Of a DNA stretch of 64,000 bases, positions 53,815 to 62,633 are shown in pieces; within the stretch, counting starts at the first letter, position 1, and the number at the start of each line of letters is the position of its first letter. The notes beneath the pieces were generated by a model, which was not told the DNA's origin, searched no databases, and saw nothing but the letters and a program-made list of their open reading frames with translations. Source of the DNA: Mycobacterium hubeiense. GTDB taxonomy: Bacteria > Actinomycetota > Actinomycetes > Mycobacteriales > Mycobacteriaceae. The position numbers and the translations under genes were made by a program. The stretch spans positions 1 through 64,000 of the forward strand of contig NZ_PIZU01000002.1 of NCBI RefSeq assembly GCF_002838065.1, in the 5' to 3' direction.

Positions 53815-53846
53815 TGCAATACATGCACACTTACGCATAGATTGCA
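53815..53846. promoter_or_regulatory. Dyad operator upstream of CDF metal exporter
   Basis: A symmetric site: TGCAAT (53815-53820) pairs with ATTGCA (53841-53846) and ATGC (53823-53826) pairs with GCAT (53835-53838) about one centre; 10 of 12 positions per arm match. It ends 3 bp before the exporter ATG. It probably binds a metal-sensing repressor, which is not encoded nearby. Confidence 0.6.
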
Positions 53847-53849
53847 GTC

Positions 53850-54746
53850 ATGGGTGCCGGCCACGATCACAGTCACGCCGCCGATACCCGCGTCAACCGG
53901 ATGCTCATCGCCGCGGCGATCCTGTCGGCGTTCTTCGTCGTCGAACTCACGACCGCGCTGCTGATCAATTCGATTGCGCTGCTGGCGGATGCGGGCCACA
54001 TGCTGACCGACCTGGTGGCCATGTTCATGGGGCTGACGGCAGTGTTGCTGGCCCGCCGCGGCAGCTCGTCGCCGGCGCGCACCTACGGCTGGCATCGCGC
54101 CGAGGTGTTCACCGCGGTCGCCAACGCCGTGCTGCTGCTCGGCATGGCGGCGTTCATCCTCTACGAGGCCGTCCAGCGACTCGGTGACGCACCCGATGTC
54201 CCGGGCGTGCCGATGATCGTCGTCGCGCTGGCGGGCCTGCTCGCCAACGCCGTCGTCGTGCTGCTGCTGCGCTCGCACTCCAAACAGAGCCTGGCCGTCA
54301 AGGGCGCCTACATGGAGGTGGTGGCCGACACCGTCGGCAGCATCGGCGTGCTGATCGCCGGCATCGTGACGGTGACGACGCGCTGGCCGTACGCCGATGT
54401 GGTGGTGGCCGTCTTCGTCGCGCTGTGGGTGCTGCCGCGGGCGATCTCACTGGCGCGCGCCGCGCTGCGCATCCTGTCCGAATCCTCGCCCAGCCACATC
54501 GATGTCGAGGAGCTGCGCACCGCGCTGTGCGCGGTGGACGGCGTCACCGAGGTGCATGACCTGCACGTGTGGACGCTGGTGCCGGGCAAGGACATGGTCA
54601 CCGCGCACCTGACCACGACCGCCGACTCGGCGCGGGTGCTCGACGACGCGCGCGCCGTGCTGACCGCGCGCGGGCTCGACCATGCGACGGTTCAGGTCGA
54701 GCCGCCCGACGGCGCCACCGACTGCAAGTGTCAGGCGAACTGGTAG
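53850..54746 (+). CDS. Cation diffusion facilitator, zinc-type exporter
   Basis: A 298-residue CDF transporter, six helices plus a C-terminal cytoplasmic domain. The N-terminus is His-rich (GHDHSHAADTR). Helix 2 has LLADAGHMLTDLVAMF with the metal-site Asp/His/Asp; helix 5 has KGAYMEVVADTVGSIGVLIAG with the HxxxD-type counterpart (here EVVAD). The C-terminal domain includes VTEVHDLHVWTLVPG. It exports Zn2+ or a related metal by proton exchange. A strong dyad lies directly upstream. Full length. Confidence 0.93.
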   Translation: MGAGHDHSHAADTRVNRMLIAAAILSAFFVVELTTALLINSIALLADAGHMLTDLVAMFMGLTAVLLARRGSSSPARTYGWHRAEVFTAVANAVLLLGMAAFILYEAVQRLGDAPDVPGVPMIVVALAGLLANAVVVLLLRSHSKQSLAVKGAYMEVVADTVGSIGVLIAGIVTVTTRWPYADVVVAVFVALWVLPRAISLARAALRILSESSPSHIDVEELRTALCAVDGVTEVHDLHVWTLVPGKDMVTAHLTTTADSARVLDDARAVLTARGLDHATVQVEPPDGATDCKCQANW

Positions 54747-54747
54747 C

Positions 54748-55164
54748 TCAGGTGAGCCCGAGTTCGCCGCGCGCGGCGGGATCGCAGTCGTCGAGCAGAT
54801 CCAGGCAGCGCTGATATTCGTCGGTCTCGCCGATCGCGTCAGCCGCACGCGCCAGCGCCGCCACACACCGCAGGAATCCGCGGTTGGGTTCGTGGCTGTA
54901 GGGCACCGGCCCGAAGCCCTTCCATCCGTTGCGGCGCAACTGATCCAGCCCGCGGTGATAGCCGGTGCGGGCGTAGGCGTATGCCGTGATGGCCTTGTCG
55001 TCGGCGAGCGCCTCCTCCGCCAACGCCGCCCAGGCCACCGACGCCGACGGATGCGCGGCGGCCACGATGGCGGGGTTCTCGTCGGCGGCCAGTTCGTCCT
55101 CGGCCGCGCTGTCGCCGGGCAGCAGCACCGGATCCGGTCCCAAGAGATCACCCATCCGCGTCAT
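54748..55164 (-). CDS. DUF3151 domain protein
   Basis: A 138-residue soluble protein of the DUF3151 family (Rv0360c-like), conserved in actinobacteria. Typical start MTRMGDLLGPDPVLLPGD, then a helical TPR-like core: SVAWAALAEEALADDKAITAYAYARTGYHRGLDQLRRNGWKGFGPVPYSHEPNRGFLRC. ATG 55164 is chosen (ATG 55155 also possible). Function unknown. It is divergent from the next gene with a 68-bp spacer and abuts the CDF stop. Confidence 0.85.
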   Translation of the reverse strand: MTRMGDLLGPDPVLLPGDSAAEDELAADENPAIVAAAHPSASVAWAALAEEALADDKAITAYAYARTGYHRGLDQLRRNGWKGFGPVPYSHEPNRGFLRCVAALARAADAIGETDEYQRCLDLLDDCDPAARGELGLT

Positions 55165-55232
55165 GGGCCTATTGTGCACCGACACCGATAAGCTCCAGCG
55201 GTAGCGTCGTACGGGAGGGACTGCAGCACGAA

Positions 55233-56135
55233 ATGTCACAGCCATCAGGGCCTGACGAGGGTAGGGATCCGGTCGAGGCGCCGGCGGAGCCCAGCGGGAA
55301 CGCCGAGACTGCCTCCAGCGAAGACACCGAAAACGCTGAACAGAGCGAGCAGACCGAGCAGCTGACGGAACCGGCCGGCGACCATGAGCCCGAGACCGAG
55401 GTGATGGCCTCGACGCCCGCGGACGACGTACCCGATGCTCCGGAGAAGCCGGACGCGCAGCCGACGGGCGAGCGCCGGTTCACCGCACCGTCCGGTTTCG
55501 ACGCGGGGTCGACGGAGAAGATCGACCCGCTGCAAGACCCCGAGACCGAAGTGCTGTCGGTGCCGGACGCGCCGGCGGGCGCTGCGGCCGCGGCCGCCCC
55601 CACCGAGCCGGTGGTTCAGCATAAACCCGCTGTGCCCCAGCACATTCCGCCGCGCGGCGATGCGCCACCGCCACCACCGCCGGCGACGCGCCACCGCAGC
55701 TGGGGCTGGGTCGTCGCGGTGCTGTTGGTGATCGCGGCGCTGGTGGCCATCGCGATCCTGGGCACCGTGATGTTCACCCGCGGCTCTGATTCCAGGGCTT
55801 CGCAGGAGGACCTGGTCCGTCAGACGATCCAGAACTTCGACGTCGCGATCCAGAAGGGCGACCTGGCCACGCTGCGCAGCATCACCTGCGGCAGCGCCCG
55901 CGACAGCTACGTCAACTACGACGAGCAGGCTTGGGCCGACACCCACGCCCGCGTCGCCGCGGCGAAGCAGTATCCGGTGGTCGCCAGCATCGACCAGGTC
56001 GTCGTCAACGGCGACCACGCCGAGGCCAACGTGACAACGTTCATGGCCTATGCGCCGCAGACGCGCTCGACGCGCAGCTTCGATCTACAGTTCCGCGACG
56101 ACCAGTGGAAGATCTGTCAGGCGCCGATCGGCTGA
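55233..56135 (+). CDS. Single-pass membrane protein with two-Cys C-terminal domain (Rv0361-like)
   Basis: A 300-residue protein with a long acidic, Pro-rich cytoplasmic N-terminus (about residues 1-160, low complexity), one transmembrane helix (WGWVVAVLLVIAALVAIAILG) and an outer domain of about 100 residues. That domain carries TCGSARDSY and WKICQAPIG, two cysteines likely to form a disulfide, as in the paralogue at 40776-41222. It is related to the NTF2-like/DUF4878 class; the function is unknown. It precedes fba, which runs on the opposite strand. Confidence 0.82.
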   Translation: MSQPSGPDEGRDPVEAPAEPSGNAETASSEDTENAEQSEQTEQLTEPAGDHEPETEVMASTPADDVPDAPEKPDAQPTGERRFTAPSGFDAGSTEKIDPLQDPETEVLSVPDAPAGAAAAAAPTEPVVQHKPAVPQHIPPRGDAPPPPPPATRHRSWGWVVAVLLVIAALVAIAILGTVMFTRGSDSRASQEDLVRQTIQNFDVAIQKGDLATLRSITCGSARDSYVNYDEQAWADTHARVAAAKQYPVVASIDQVVVNGDHAEANVTTFMAYAPQTRSTRSFDLQFRDDQWKICQAPIG

Positions 56136-56143
56136 CGAGCGCC

Positions 56144-57181
56144 CTACCCCGCGGTGACGGAGCGCCCGGCGCTGTGTAGGTCGTTGCACGCCTCGATGAC
56201 GCGCTCGGTCATCGACGCCTCGGCCTTCTTGAGGTAGCTGCGCGGGTCGTAGGCCTTCTTGTTGCCCACCTCGCCGTCGATCTTGAGCACGCCGTCGTAA
56301 TTGGTGAACATATGCCCCGCCACCGGCCGGGTGAATGCGTACTGGGTGTCGGTGTCGACGTTCATCTTCACCACGCCGTAGCGCAGCGCGTCTTCGATCT
56401 CGGACTTCAGCGAGCCCGAGCCACCGTGGAAGACGAAGTCGAAAGGCTTTGAGCCCTCGGGCAATCCGAGCTTGCTCGCGGCCACCTGCTGACCCTGTGC
56501 GAGCACCTCGGGGCGCAGCTTGACGTTGCCCGGCTTGTACACGCCGTGCACGTTGCCGAACGTCGCCGCCAGCAGGTACTTGCCGTGCTCGCCGGTGCCC
56601 AGCGCGTCGATCGTCTTCTCGAAATCCTCGGGGGTGGTGTAGAGCTTCTCGTTGATCTCGTGGGCGACGCCGTCCTCCTCGCCCCCGACCACACCGATCT
56701 CGATCTCGAGAATGATCTTGGCGGCCGCGGACTGCTTGAGCAGCTCCCGCGCAATGTCGAGGTTCTCGTCGATCGGCACGGCCGAGCCGTCCCACATGTG
56801 CGACTGGAACAGCGGGTTCTTGCCGGCCGACACCCGCTCGGCCGAAATCGCCAGCAGCGGGCGCACAAAGCCGTCCAGCTTGTCCTTCGGGCAGTGGTCG
56901 GTGTGCAGGGCCACGGTGATCGGGTACTTCTCGGCGATGACGTGGGCGAACTCGGCCAGCGCCACCGCACCGGTCACCATGTCCTTGACGCCCAGGCCGG
57001 AGCCGAACTCCGCGCCGCCGGTGGAGAACTGGATGATGCCGTCGCTGCCGGCGTCGGCGAAGCCCTTGATCGCGGCGTTGATGGTCTCCGAGGATGTGCA
57101 GTTGATGGCCGGGAATGCGAACGAGTGCTCCTTGGCACGGCCGAGCATCTCGGCGTAGATCTCGGGCGTGGCGATGGGCAT
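56144..57181 (-). CDS. fba: Class II fructose-bisphosphate aldolase
   Basis: Zinc-dependent aldolase of glycolysis and gluconeogenesis, 345 residues. Landmarks are AFPAINCTSSETINAAIKG, VALHTDHCPKDKLDG (zinc His and catalytic region), ILEIEIGVVGGEEDGV, LAATFGNVHGVYKPGN, FVFHGGSGS (zinc His) and KMNVDTDTQYAFTRP. The tightly matching sequence makes this the single essential Fba of mycobacteria. Start ATG 57181; AGGAAG just upstream serves as the ribosome site. It is divergent from the DedA gene. Confidence 0.98.
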   Translation of the reverse strand: MPIATPEIYAEMLGRAKEHSFAFPAINCTSSETINAAIKGFADAGSDGIIQFSTGGAEFGSGLGVKDMVTGAVALAEFAHVIAEKYPITVALHTDHCPKDKLDGFVRPLLAISAERVSAGKNPLFQSHMWDGSAVPIDENLDIARELLKQSAAAKIILEIEIGVVGGEEDGVAHEINEKLYTTPEDFEKTIDALGTGEHGKYLLAATFGNVHGVYKPGNVKLRPEVLAQGQQVAASKLGLPEGSKPFDFVFHGGSGSLKSEIEDALRYGVVKMNVDTDTQYAFTRPVAGHMFTNYDGVLKIDGEVGNKKAYDPRSYLKKAEASMTERVIEACNDLHSAGRSVTAG

Positions 57182-57280
57182 GGAACTTCCTCTCGGCGAA
57201 GAGCTTGGCGGGTCTGCTCGCAGTATCTCAAACTGCGGCGATTCCGGTGTGGGCAGCTCTCACCGGTATCTTGGAAACCC

Positions 57281-57952
57281 ATGACCACCACCTACGTCGC
57301 GCTGATGCCGGACTACATGGACCCGCTGGTCCTCATCGGGTACTTCGGCACCTGGGCCCTTGTGGGCCTGCTGTTGGTGGTCTTCATCGAGTCGGGCATC
57401 CTCTTCCCGGTCCTGCCGGGCGACTCGCTGCTGTTCGTCGCGGGCATGCTCGCGGCCGGAACGGCGACCCAGGGGACCGCCAACTTCCAGCTCTGGCAGT
57501 TGCTGGTGTTCATCCCGATCGCTGCGGTCGCCGGCAGCCAGATCGGGTACTGGATCGGGCGGGGCATCGGCACGTCGATGTTCAAACCGGACGCGCGGTT
57601 CCTCAAGCAGAAGTATCTCGACGAGGCGCACGTGTTCTTCGAGCAGCGCGGGCCGTTCGCCGTCGTGCTCGCGCGGTTCGTGCCGATCGTGCGGACGTTG
57701 GTGCCCATCACCGCCGGCGCCGCCCGGATGAACTATGCGGTGTTCACCCTCTACAACATCGTGGGCGCGCTCATCTGGGGTATCGGCCTGACGTTGCTCG
57801 GGTACTGGCTGGGCCAGTTCGAGATCATCCAGAAGCTGCTGGAGCCGATCCTCGTCGCCATCGTGCTGGCGTCGATCGCCCCGATCATGCTCGAGTGGTA
57901 CAAGCGGCGCCGGGCGGCCAAGAATGCGATCGCCGCGGAGCAGACGACGTAA
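57281..57952 (+). CDS. DedA/SNARE-associated-type membrane protein
   Basis: A 223-residue DedA (VTT-domain) membrane protein with about five helices. The signature is FIESGILFPVLPGDSLLFVAGMLA (re-entrant loop), then GSQIGYWIGRGIG, ARFVPIVRTLVPITAGAARM (conserved Arg residues) and YWLGQFE. DedA proteins move lipids such as undecaprenyl phosphate or phospholipids across the membrane. ATG 57281 is chosen; the earlier frame is an fba shadow. It matches Rv0364. Confidence 0.93.
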   Translation: MTTTYVALMPDYMDPLVLIGYFGTWALVGLLLVVFIESGILFPVLPGDSLLFVAGMLAAGTATQGTANFQLWQLLVFIPIAAVAGSQIGYWIGRGIGTSMFKPDARFLKQKYLDEAHVFFEQRGPFAVVLARFVPIVRTLVPITAGAARMNYAVFTLYNIVGALIWGIGLTLLGYWLGQFEIIQKLLEPILVAIVLASIAPIMLEWYKRRRAAKNAIAAEQTT

Positions 57953-59101
57953 CTAACGCTCGGTGCACGTGGTGAGGTCGTCCAACTCGTGGTGGATGCG
58001 CCCGCCGATCTCGGACAGCGGCCGGCCGGTGCCGCCCCACTGCCGGGCGATGATCTCCGCCGCGATCGACACCGCGGTCTCCTCCGGCGTGCGGGCGCCC
58101 AGATCCAACCCGATCGGGCTGGCCAGCCGGGCCAGCTCCGTGTCGGTGAGCCCGGCTTGGCGCAGCCGCGCCAGCCGGTCGTCGTGGGTGCGGCGCGATC
58201 CCATCGCCCCGATGTAGCCGACCTCGGGCAGCCGCAGTGCGACCTCGAGCAGCGGCACGTCGAACTTCGGATCGTGGGTGAGCACGCAGATCGCCGTGCG
58301 ACCGTCGATGGCGCCGGCCTCGGCCTGCGCGGCCAGATAGCGGTTCGGCCATTCGACGACGACCTCGTCGGCCGTCGGGAAACGCGCCGCGGTGGCGAAC
58401 ACCGGCCGGGCGTCGCAGACCGTGACGCGGTAGCCCAGCAGCGAGCCCTGCCGCGCGACCGCGGCCGCGAAGTCGATCGCGCCGAACACCAACATCCGCG
58501 GCCGCGGCGCATGGCTGGCGACAAACACCTCCATGCCCGCGCCGCGACGCTCACCGTCGGGGCCGTAGGTGAGCACCTCGCTGCGGCCCGCGGCCAAAAG
58601 CCCGCGCGCGTCGTCGGTGACCGCGGCGTCGGCCCGGTCCGAACCGAGCGAGCCGAGCGTCTCGTGCTCCCGGACAACCAGCCGCCGTCCCACCCACGCG
58701 GCGTCCGGATGGGCGACGACGGTGGCGCTCGCGACCGGGCGGTGCGCGTCGATGTCGTCGACGACCGCGTCCAGTTCCGGAAAGCGTTGCTGCGACACCG
58801 GTTCGACGAAGATGTCGATGATGCCGCCGCAGGTCAGTCCGACCGAGAACGCGTCGTCGTCGCTGACGCCGTAGCGCTGCAGCCGGGGTCGGCCGTCGGC
58901 GATCACCTGCTGCGCCAGGTCGTAGACCGCGCCTTCGACGCAGCCGCCCGACACCGATCCGCTGACGGTGCCGTCGGGGGCGACCACCATCGCCGCGCCG
59001 GGCGGGCGGGGCGCCGACCGAAACGTCCGCACCACCGTCGCGAGACCGGCTGTGCCACCCGCACGCCAGACCGCTAACAGGTCGCTCAGCACGTCTCTCA
59101 C
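57953..59101 (-). CDS. XdhC/CoxI family protein
   Basis: A 382-residue accessory protein of molybdenum hydroxylases. The N-terminal XdhC_CoxI domain contains APRPPGAAMVVAPDGTVSGSVSGGCVEGAVYD (with the Cys that binds sulfur); the C-terminal Rossmann domain includes MLVFGAIDFAAAVARQGSLLGYRVTVCDAR and YIGAMGSRRTHDDRLARL. It likely helps sulfurate or insert the Mo cofactor. GTG 59101 is preferred; TTG 59110 is possible. No xanthine or CO dehydrogenase genes are nearby. Confidence 0.9.
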   Translation of the reverse strand: MRDVLSDLLAVWRAGGTAGLATVVRTFRSAPRPPGAAMVVAPDGTVSGSVSGGCVEGAVYDLAQQVIADGRPRLQRYGVSDDDAFSVGLTCGGIIDIFVEPVSQQRFPELDAVVDDIDAHRPVASATVVAHPDAAWVGRRLVVREHETLGSLGSDRADAAVTDDARGLLAAGRSEVLTYGPDGERRGAGMEVFVASHAPRPRMLVFGAIDFAAAVARQGSLLGYRVTVCDARPVFATAARFPTADEVVVEWPNRYLAAQAEAGAIDGRTAICVLTHDPKFDVPLLEVALRLPEVGYIGAMGSRRTHDDRLARLRQAGLTDTELARLASPIGLDLGARTPEETAVSIAAEIIARQWGGTGRPLSEIGGRIHHELDDLTTCTER

Positions 59102-59131
59102 GGGACCCAATCTATGCCCCGGCGCGTGGCG

Positions 59132-60247
59132 CTAAGCGGCCGCCTCGTCGGCCTGCTCGGCGACGGAATGCGCGGCCTCCATCAGCATCCAGCCCGACAG
59201 TTGCACCGACAGATCGCGCTCGGGAACCGACGACGAGTGCACGGCCCCGTCGACGGACGCCGCGTCCTGCCCGACGGTGGAGGGCAGTTGGGCGGTGCGG
59301 TCCCAGAACGCGCTGAAAAGCGGTAGCCCGTCGACGGTTTGACGGTTGCCCCAGGCCGCCTCCGCGGATTTGAGCACCAGCGTGCGGGCGGTGTCGCGGG
59401 CCTGCTTGTCCTCGGCGGTGTCGCCAGGAAGCGCCGTCGCGACCAGCGCCAGATACCGCGCCAGGATCGCGTTGAACAAGCCGCCGTCACCGCCGCCGGC
59501 GCCCTTGATGACGCCGTCGGTGGTCATGTTGTCGCGCACGGCGGCCACCAGTCGGTGCACCCGCGGCGCGTGCTTAGAGTCCTCGGTGCGCTGCGCCAGC
59601 TCGACCTCCAGCCCGAGCACCACGCCCTGGCAGTAGGTGTACTGGGCGCGCACCAGCGATCCGGCCTTGATGCCGTCGAACACCAGATGGGTCTCGGGGT
59701 CGATCAAGGTCTCGTCGATCCAGTCGGCCATCTGCTGGGCGCGGCGCACCCGGTCGTAGCGGGCCAAGAAGATGCCCGCGGGACCGTTGGCGGGGGCGTT
59801 GAAGAACTGGTCCTGCTTGCGCCAGGGGATGCCGCCGCCGTCTTCGGGCACCCACGCGTTGAGGAACTGCTCGGCGAGGATCCGCAACGCGCGCGGCTTC
59901 TCCACTCCGGCCAACCGCCCGGCCCGTTCGAGCGCCAACGCCAGCCACGCCATGTCGTCGTAGTAGTCGTTGACCCAGCCGGTGTTGCGCAGCCAGTGTG
60001 CGCGGATCTGCCGGGCGATCTCCTTCTTGCGCGTGGGCTGTGGATCGCGCACCTGCGCGTCGACGAGGCAGTCGATCAAGTGGGCCTGCCACCAGTAGTG
60101 CCACACGCCGAACATGTCGTAGCGGCGCTCCGACGGCCAGGCCACCACCGCGAGTTGGGTGCCCGGCAAGCCCCACAGTTTTTTCAGATGTCGCTTGGTG
60201 ATCGCGGCTTCGGCGCTAGCCGCACGGTTAGCCCATAGCTGATCCAT
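59132..60247 (-). CDS. Glycoside hydrolase family 76 (alpha-1,6-mannanase-like)
   Basis: A 371-residue GH76-type (alpha/alpha)6 barrel. The double Asp motif NDYYDDMAWLALALERAG carries the two catalytic Asp residues; also RKKEIARQIRAHWLRNTG, GGIPWRKQDQFFNAPANG and VRAQYTYCQGVVLGLEVEL. It probably acts on alpha-1,6-mannan backbones such as those of lipomannan. There is no signal peptide at the chosen start, so a cytoplasmic role or a missed start is possible. It matches Rv0365c. Confidence 0.88.
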   Translation of the reverse strand: MDQLWANRAASAEAAITKRHLKKLWGLPGTQLAVVAWPSERRYDMFGVWHYWWQAHLIDCLVDAQVRDPQPTRKKEIARQIRAHWLRNTGWVNDYYDDMAWLALALERAGRLAGVEKPRALRILAEQFLNAWVPEDGGGIPWRKQDQFFNAPANGPAGIFLARYDRVRRAQQMADWIDETLIDPETHLVFDGIKAGSLVRAQYTYCQGVVLGLEVELAQRTEDSKHAPRVHRLVAAVRDNMTTDGVIKGAGGGDGGLFNAILARYLALVATALPGDTAEDKQARDTARTLVLKSAEAAWGNRQTVDGLPLFSAFWDRTAQLPSTVGQDAASVDGAVHSSSVPERDLSVQLSGWMLMEAAHSVAEQADEAAA

Positions 60248-60262
60248 GGGCTTGATCCTGCC

Positions 60263-60904
60263 TTACCAAGCCGCCGAAATGTCCGCGTGTTGAGTAATCC
60301 ACGTGTGCATGGCGATTCCGGCGGCCACTGCGGCGTTGATGCTGCGGGTGGAGCCGAACTGGGCGATCGACACCGTCAGCGCCGCACCGGCCTTGGCATC
60401 GGCGGTGATGCCCGGTCCCTCCTGGCCGAAGATCAACAGGCAATTGCGCGGCAACTCCGTGTGTTCCAACCGCTTCGCGCCTGGCACGTTGTCCACCGCG
60501 ACGACGCGCAGATTGGCGTCGTGAGCGAAGGTCAACAGCTCTGCGGTGGTGTCGTGGTGGCGCAGACGTTGGTAGCGGTCGGTCACCATGGCGCCGCGCC
60601 GATTCCAGCGTCGCCGGCCGACGATGTGCACGGTGTCGACGGCGAACGCGTTGGCGGTGCGTACCACCGAGCCGATATTGGCGTCGTTGCCGAAGTTCTC
60701 GATCGCGATGTGCAGCGAGTGCCGACGCTTGTCGATGTCGGCGATGATGGCCTCGCGGGTCCAATAGCGGTAGGCGTCAACGACATTGCGGGTGTCGCCG
60801 TCGCGCAGCAGCACCGGGTCGTAGCGTGGATCGTCGGGTAACGGCCCTTCCCACGGGCCGACGCCGGTGCTCTGGCCCCATTCGGTCGGGCCAGGCTCAT
60901 TCAT
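60263..60904 (-). CDS. SpoU/TrmH-family RNA 2'-O-methyltransferase
   Basis: A 213-residue SPOUT methyltransferase. Motif 1 IENFGNDANIGSVVRTANAF, motif 2 LLIFGQEGPGITADA and motif 3 AQFGSTRSINAAVAAGIAMHTW form the knotted SAM site. The N-terminus is short and variable, suggesting tRNA or rRNA as substrate; the target is unknown. ATG 60904 is chosen; it overlaps the upstream lipoprotein gene by 8 bp. It matches Rv0380c. It is followed 15 bp later by the GH76 gene. Confidence 0.92.
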   Translation of the reverse strand: MNEPGPTEWGQSTGVGPWEGPLPDDPRYDPVLLRDGDTRNVVDAYRYWTREAIIADIDKRRHSLHIAIENFGNDANIGSVVRTANAFAVDTVHIVGRRRWNRRGAMVTDRYQRLRHHDTTAELLTFAHDANLRVVAVDNVPGAKRLEHTELPRNCLLIFGQEGPGITADAKAGAALTVSIAQFGSTRSINAAVAAGIAMHTWITQHADISAAW

Positions 60905-61799
60905 CGCTCGCCTCTTTTGTCCACAGCGCGGCGTGGGTGCCGACGAGCGACACGGTGGCATACAGCAGCGCCTCGTTGATCTCGCCCTGGGTGCACAGCG
61001 ACGCCCGCACGTTCACGGCGTCGCGCGACGCGTCGGGCAGCACCAGCAGCGACGCGCCGTAGGTGGAGCAGGCGCGGCTGAGCCCCGGCGGCGGCAGTGT
61101 CGGCGCCGCCAACACCATCAGGGGACCGCCGCGGCGGGCGGAGTCGTCGCGGTATCGCTGTGCCAGACCGGTGATTTCGAGCCCGATCAGCATGTAGCCG
61201 TTGCCGGTGAACGCCTGCGGGTCGCCCAGCGCGGTGGGTTTGAGCTGGGCGCCGTCGGCGCTGAACGCGTCCACACTGGTGGTCCTCAGCGTGAGCCCGG
61301 TGTCATCGTTGGCCGGCGCCACACCTACCGGGAACGCGGCGGCGTAGGCCACCGTGGTTCCCGGAATGCGGTCCCTGGGCGAATACACGTACACGCCACG
61401 CACTTGGCTTTGGTCGCGTTGCGGGCCCAAACACACTGTGCCGGTGAGCCTGTCGGGTGTGGGCGCGGTCAGCGGCTGGATACCGAGGTCGGTGACGTCG
61501 CTGCAGCCGCCGAGGCCGTTGGCCTCGATGGGATGCGCCAGTGCACCGTAGAGTCCGAACCGGATGTCCTCGGGTTTGGCGTGCTCGCCGTCGCCCGCGA
61601 CGGCGGCGTCCACGTCGATCAGCACATGGTCTGCGTCGAAGCGCAGATTAGCCACCGAGATGTTCCAGCCAAGTGCCGCAAGGGATTCACCGATGGTGGC
61701 GGTCTGCGCGCCGTAGTGGCGACCGGCGTCGTTGTCGTCGCTGGAGCATGCGCAGGCCACGACGACGATCGCGGCCAGCAGTGCGATTATGCGGCGCAC
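60897..61799 (-). CDS. Putative lipoprotein, conserved hypothetical
   Basis: A 300-residue protein with signal sequence RRIIALLAAIVVVACACSS, which contains a lipobox-like VVAC followed by ACSS. Three or four further cysteines (GGCSDV, GTVCLG, SRACSTYG, ASLCTQG) suggest disulfides in an outer-face domain rich in beta strands. No family recognised; the position is like Rv0381c. The ATG at 61799 lies 6 bp after the downstream SDR stop, so it is one transcript with that SDR and the methyltransferase. Confidence 0.75.
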   Translation of the reverse strand: MRRIIALLAAIVVVACACSSDDNDAGRHYGAQTATIGESLAALGWNISVANLRFDADHVLIDVDAAVAGDGEHAKPEDIRFGLYGALAHPIEANGLGGCSDVTDLGIQPLTAPTPDRLTGTVCLGPQRDQSQVRGVYVYSPRDRIPGTTVAYAAAFPVGVAPANDDTGLTLRTTSVDAFSADGAQLKPTALGDPQAFTGNGYMLIGLEITGLAQRYRDDSARRGGPLMVLAAPTLPPPGLSRACSTYGASLLVLPDASRDAVNVRASLCTQGEINEALLYATVSLVGTHAALWTKEASDE

Positions 61800-61805
61800 A
61801 GTTGC

Positions 61806-62582
61806 TTAGGTTCTGCCGCGGCCACGGCCCACCACTTTGGTCATGGCGCGCACCAGGTTTCGCGGCACCAGCCGGCCACCGGTGGTGAGCGCCTTGTACT
61901 GCAGGCCCGGCACGATGACGACTTTGCCCTTGGCGACATCCGCCATGGTTTCGCGGACCACGTCGTCGACCTCGAGCCACAGAAACGACGGAGTGCCGGC
62001 CATGTCGATGCCGGCGCGCTCGTGAAACTCGGTGTGCACGAAGCCCGGACACAGCGCGTGCACGCCGACGCCGGTGCCGGTGAGGCCGTTGGCCAGGCCC
62101 TCGGAGAACGCGATCACCCACGCCTTGGACGCCGAATACGTCGACCCGCGACCGGGCAGCAACCCGGCGACGCTGGCCACATTGATGACGGTGCCGGCGT
62201 GGGCGTCCAGCATCGGCGCCAGCGCGGCGTGCGTCAGCTGCATCACCGCGGTGACGTTGACGTCCAGCTGCTTCTGCAGCAGCGCGTAATCGGCGGTCCA
62301 GAATTCACCAGAGGTGCCGAATCCGGCGTTGTTGACCAACACCCGCACACCCTGCGACAAGCGGTCGGCGACCTTGGCGCGGTCGGCGGCGACGGCCAGG
62401 TCGGCGGGCAGCACCTCGACTCCTGCGCCGGCCTCGTCGTGCAATTCGGCGGCGAGTTGTTCCAGGCGGGCCGCATCACGCGCGACGAGCACGAGGTCGT
62501 AGCCGTCGGTGGCGTATCGCCGCGCGAAGCCCGCACCGAGGCCGGAGGTCGGTCCGGTGATCAGTGCGACGGGCCGTGACAT
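61806..62582 (-). CDS. Short-chain dehydrogenase/reductase (SDR)
   Basis: A 258-residue SDR. The cofactor motif ITGPTSGLGAGFARRYA is followed by VLVARDAARLEQL, favouring NADP. NNAG is present (LVNNAGFGTSG), the catalytic Ser is in NVASVAGLLPG and the Tyr/Lys pair is YSASKAW. The C-terminal region is typical of lipid- or ketone-reducing SDRs; the substrate is unknown. ATG 62582 is chosen. It lies 6 bp upstream of the lipoprotein gene in the same strand order. Confidence 0.92.
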   Translation of the reverse strand: MSRPVALITGPTSGLGAGFARRYATDGYDLVLVARDAARLEQLAAELHDEAGAGVEVLPADLAVAADRAKVADRLSQGVRVLVNNAGFGTSGEFWTADYALLQKQLDVNVTAVMQLTHAALAPMLDAHAGTVINVASVAGLLPGRGSTYSASKAWVIAFSEGLANGLTGTGVGVHALCPGFVHTEFHERAGIDMAGTPSFLWLEVDDVVRETMADVAKGKVVIVPGLQYKALTTGGRLVPRNLVRAMTKVVGRGRGRT

Positions 62583-62597
62583 GGCCTAAAGGTTATT

Positions 62598-62625
62598 CCC
62601 GGGTCGTTTCGCTCTTGCCCGCCGG
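62598..62625. repeat. Short intergenic repeat, copy 2
   Basis: A 28-bp segment GGGTCGTTTCGCTC with a C-rich end, directly downstream of the ttfA stop. It matches the segment at 4190-4217 in 25 of 28 positions by eye, in the same orientation to the preceding gene. Confidence 0.5.
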
Positions 62626-62633
62626 GTGGTTAC

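Noticed and set aside
60867..62579. Plus-strand open frame of 570 codons opposite the methyltransferase, lipoprotein and SDR genes
   Set aside because: Three coherent genes explain the opposite strand; the frame has no recognisable motif.
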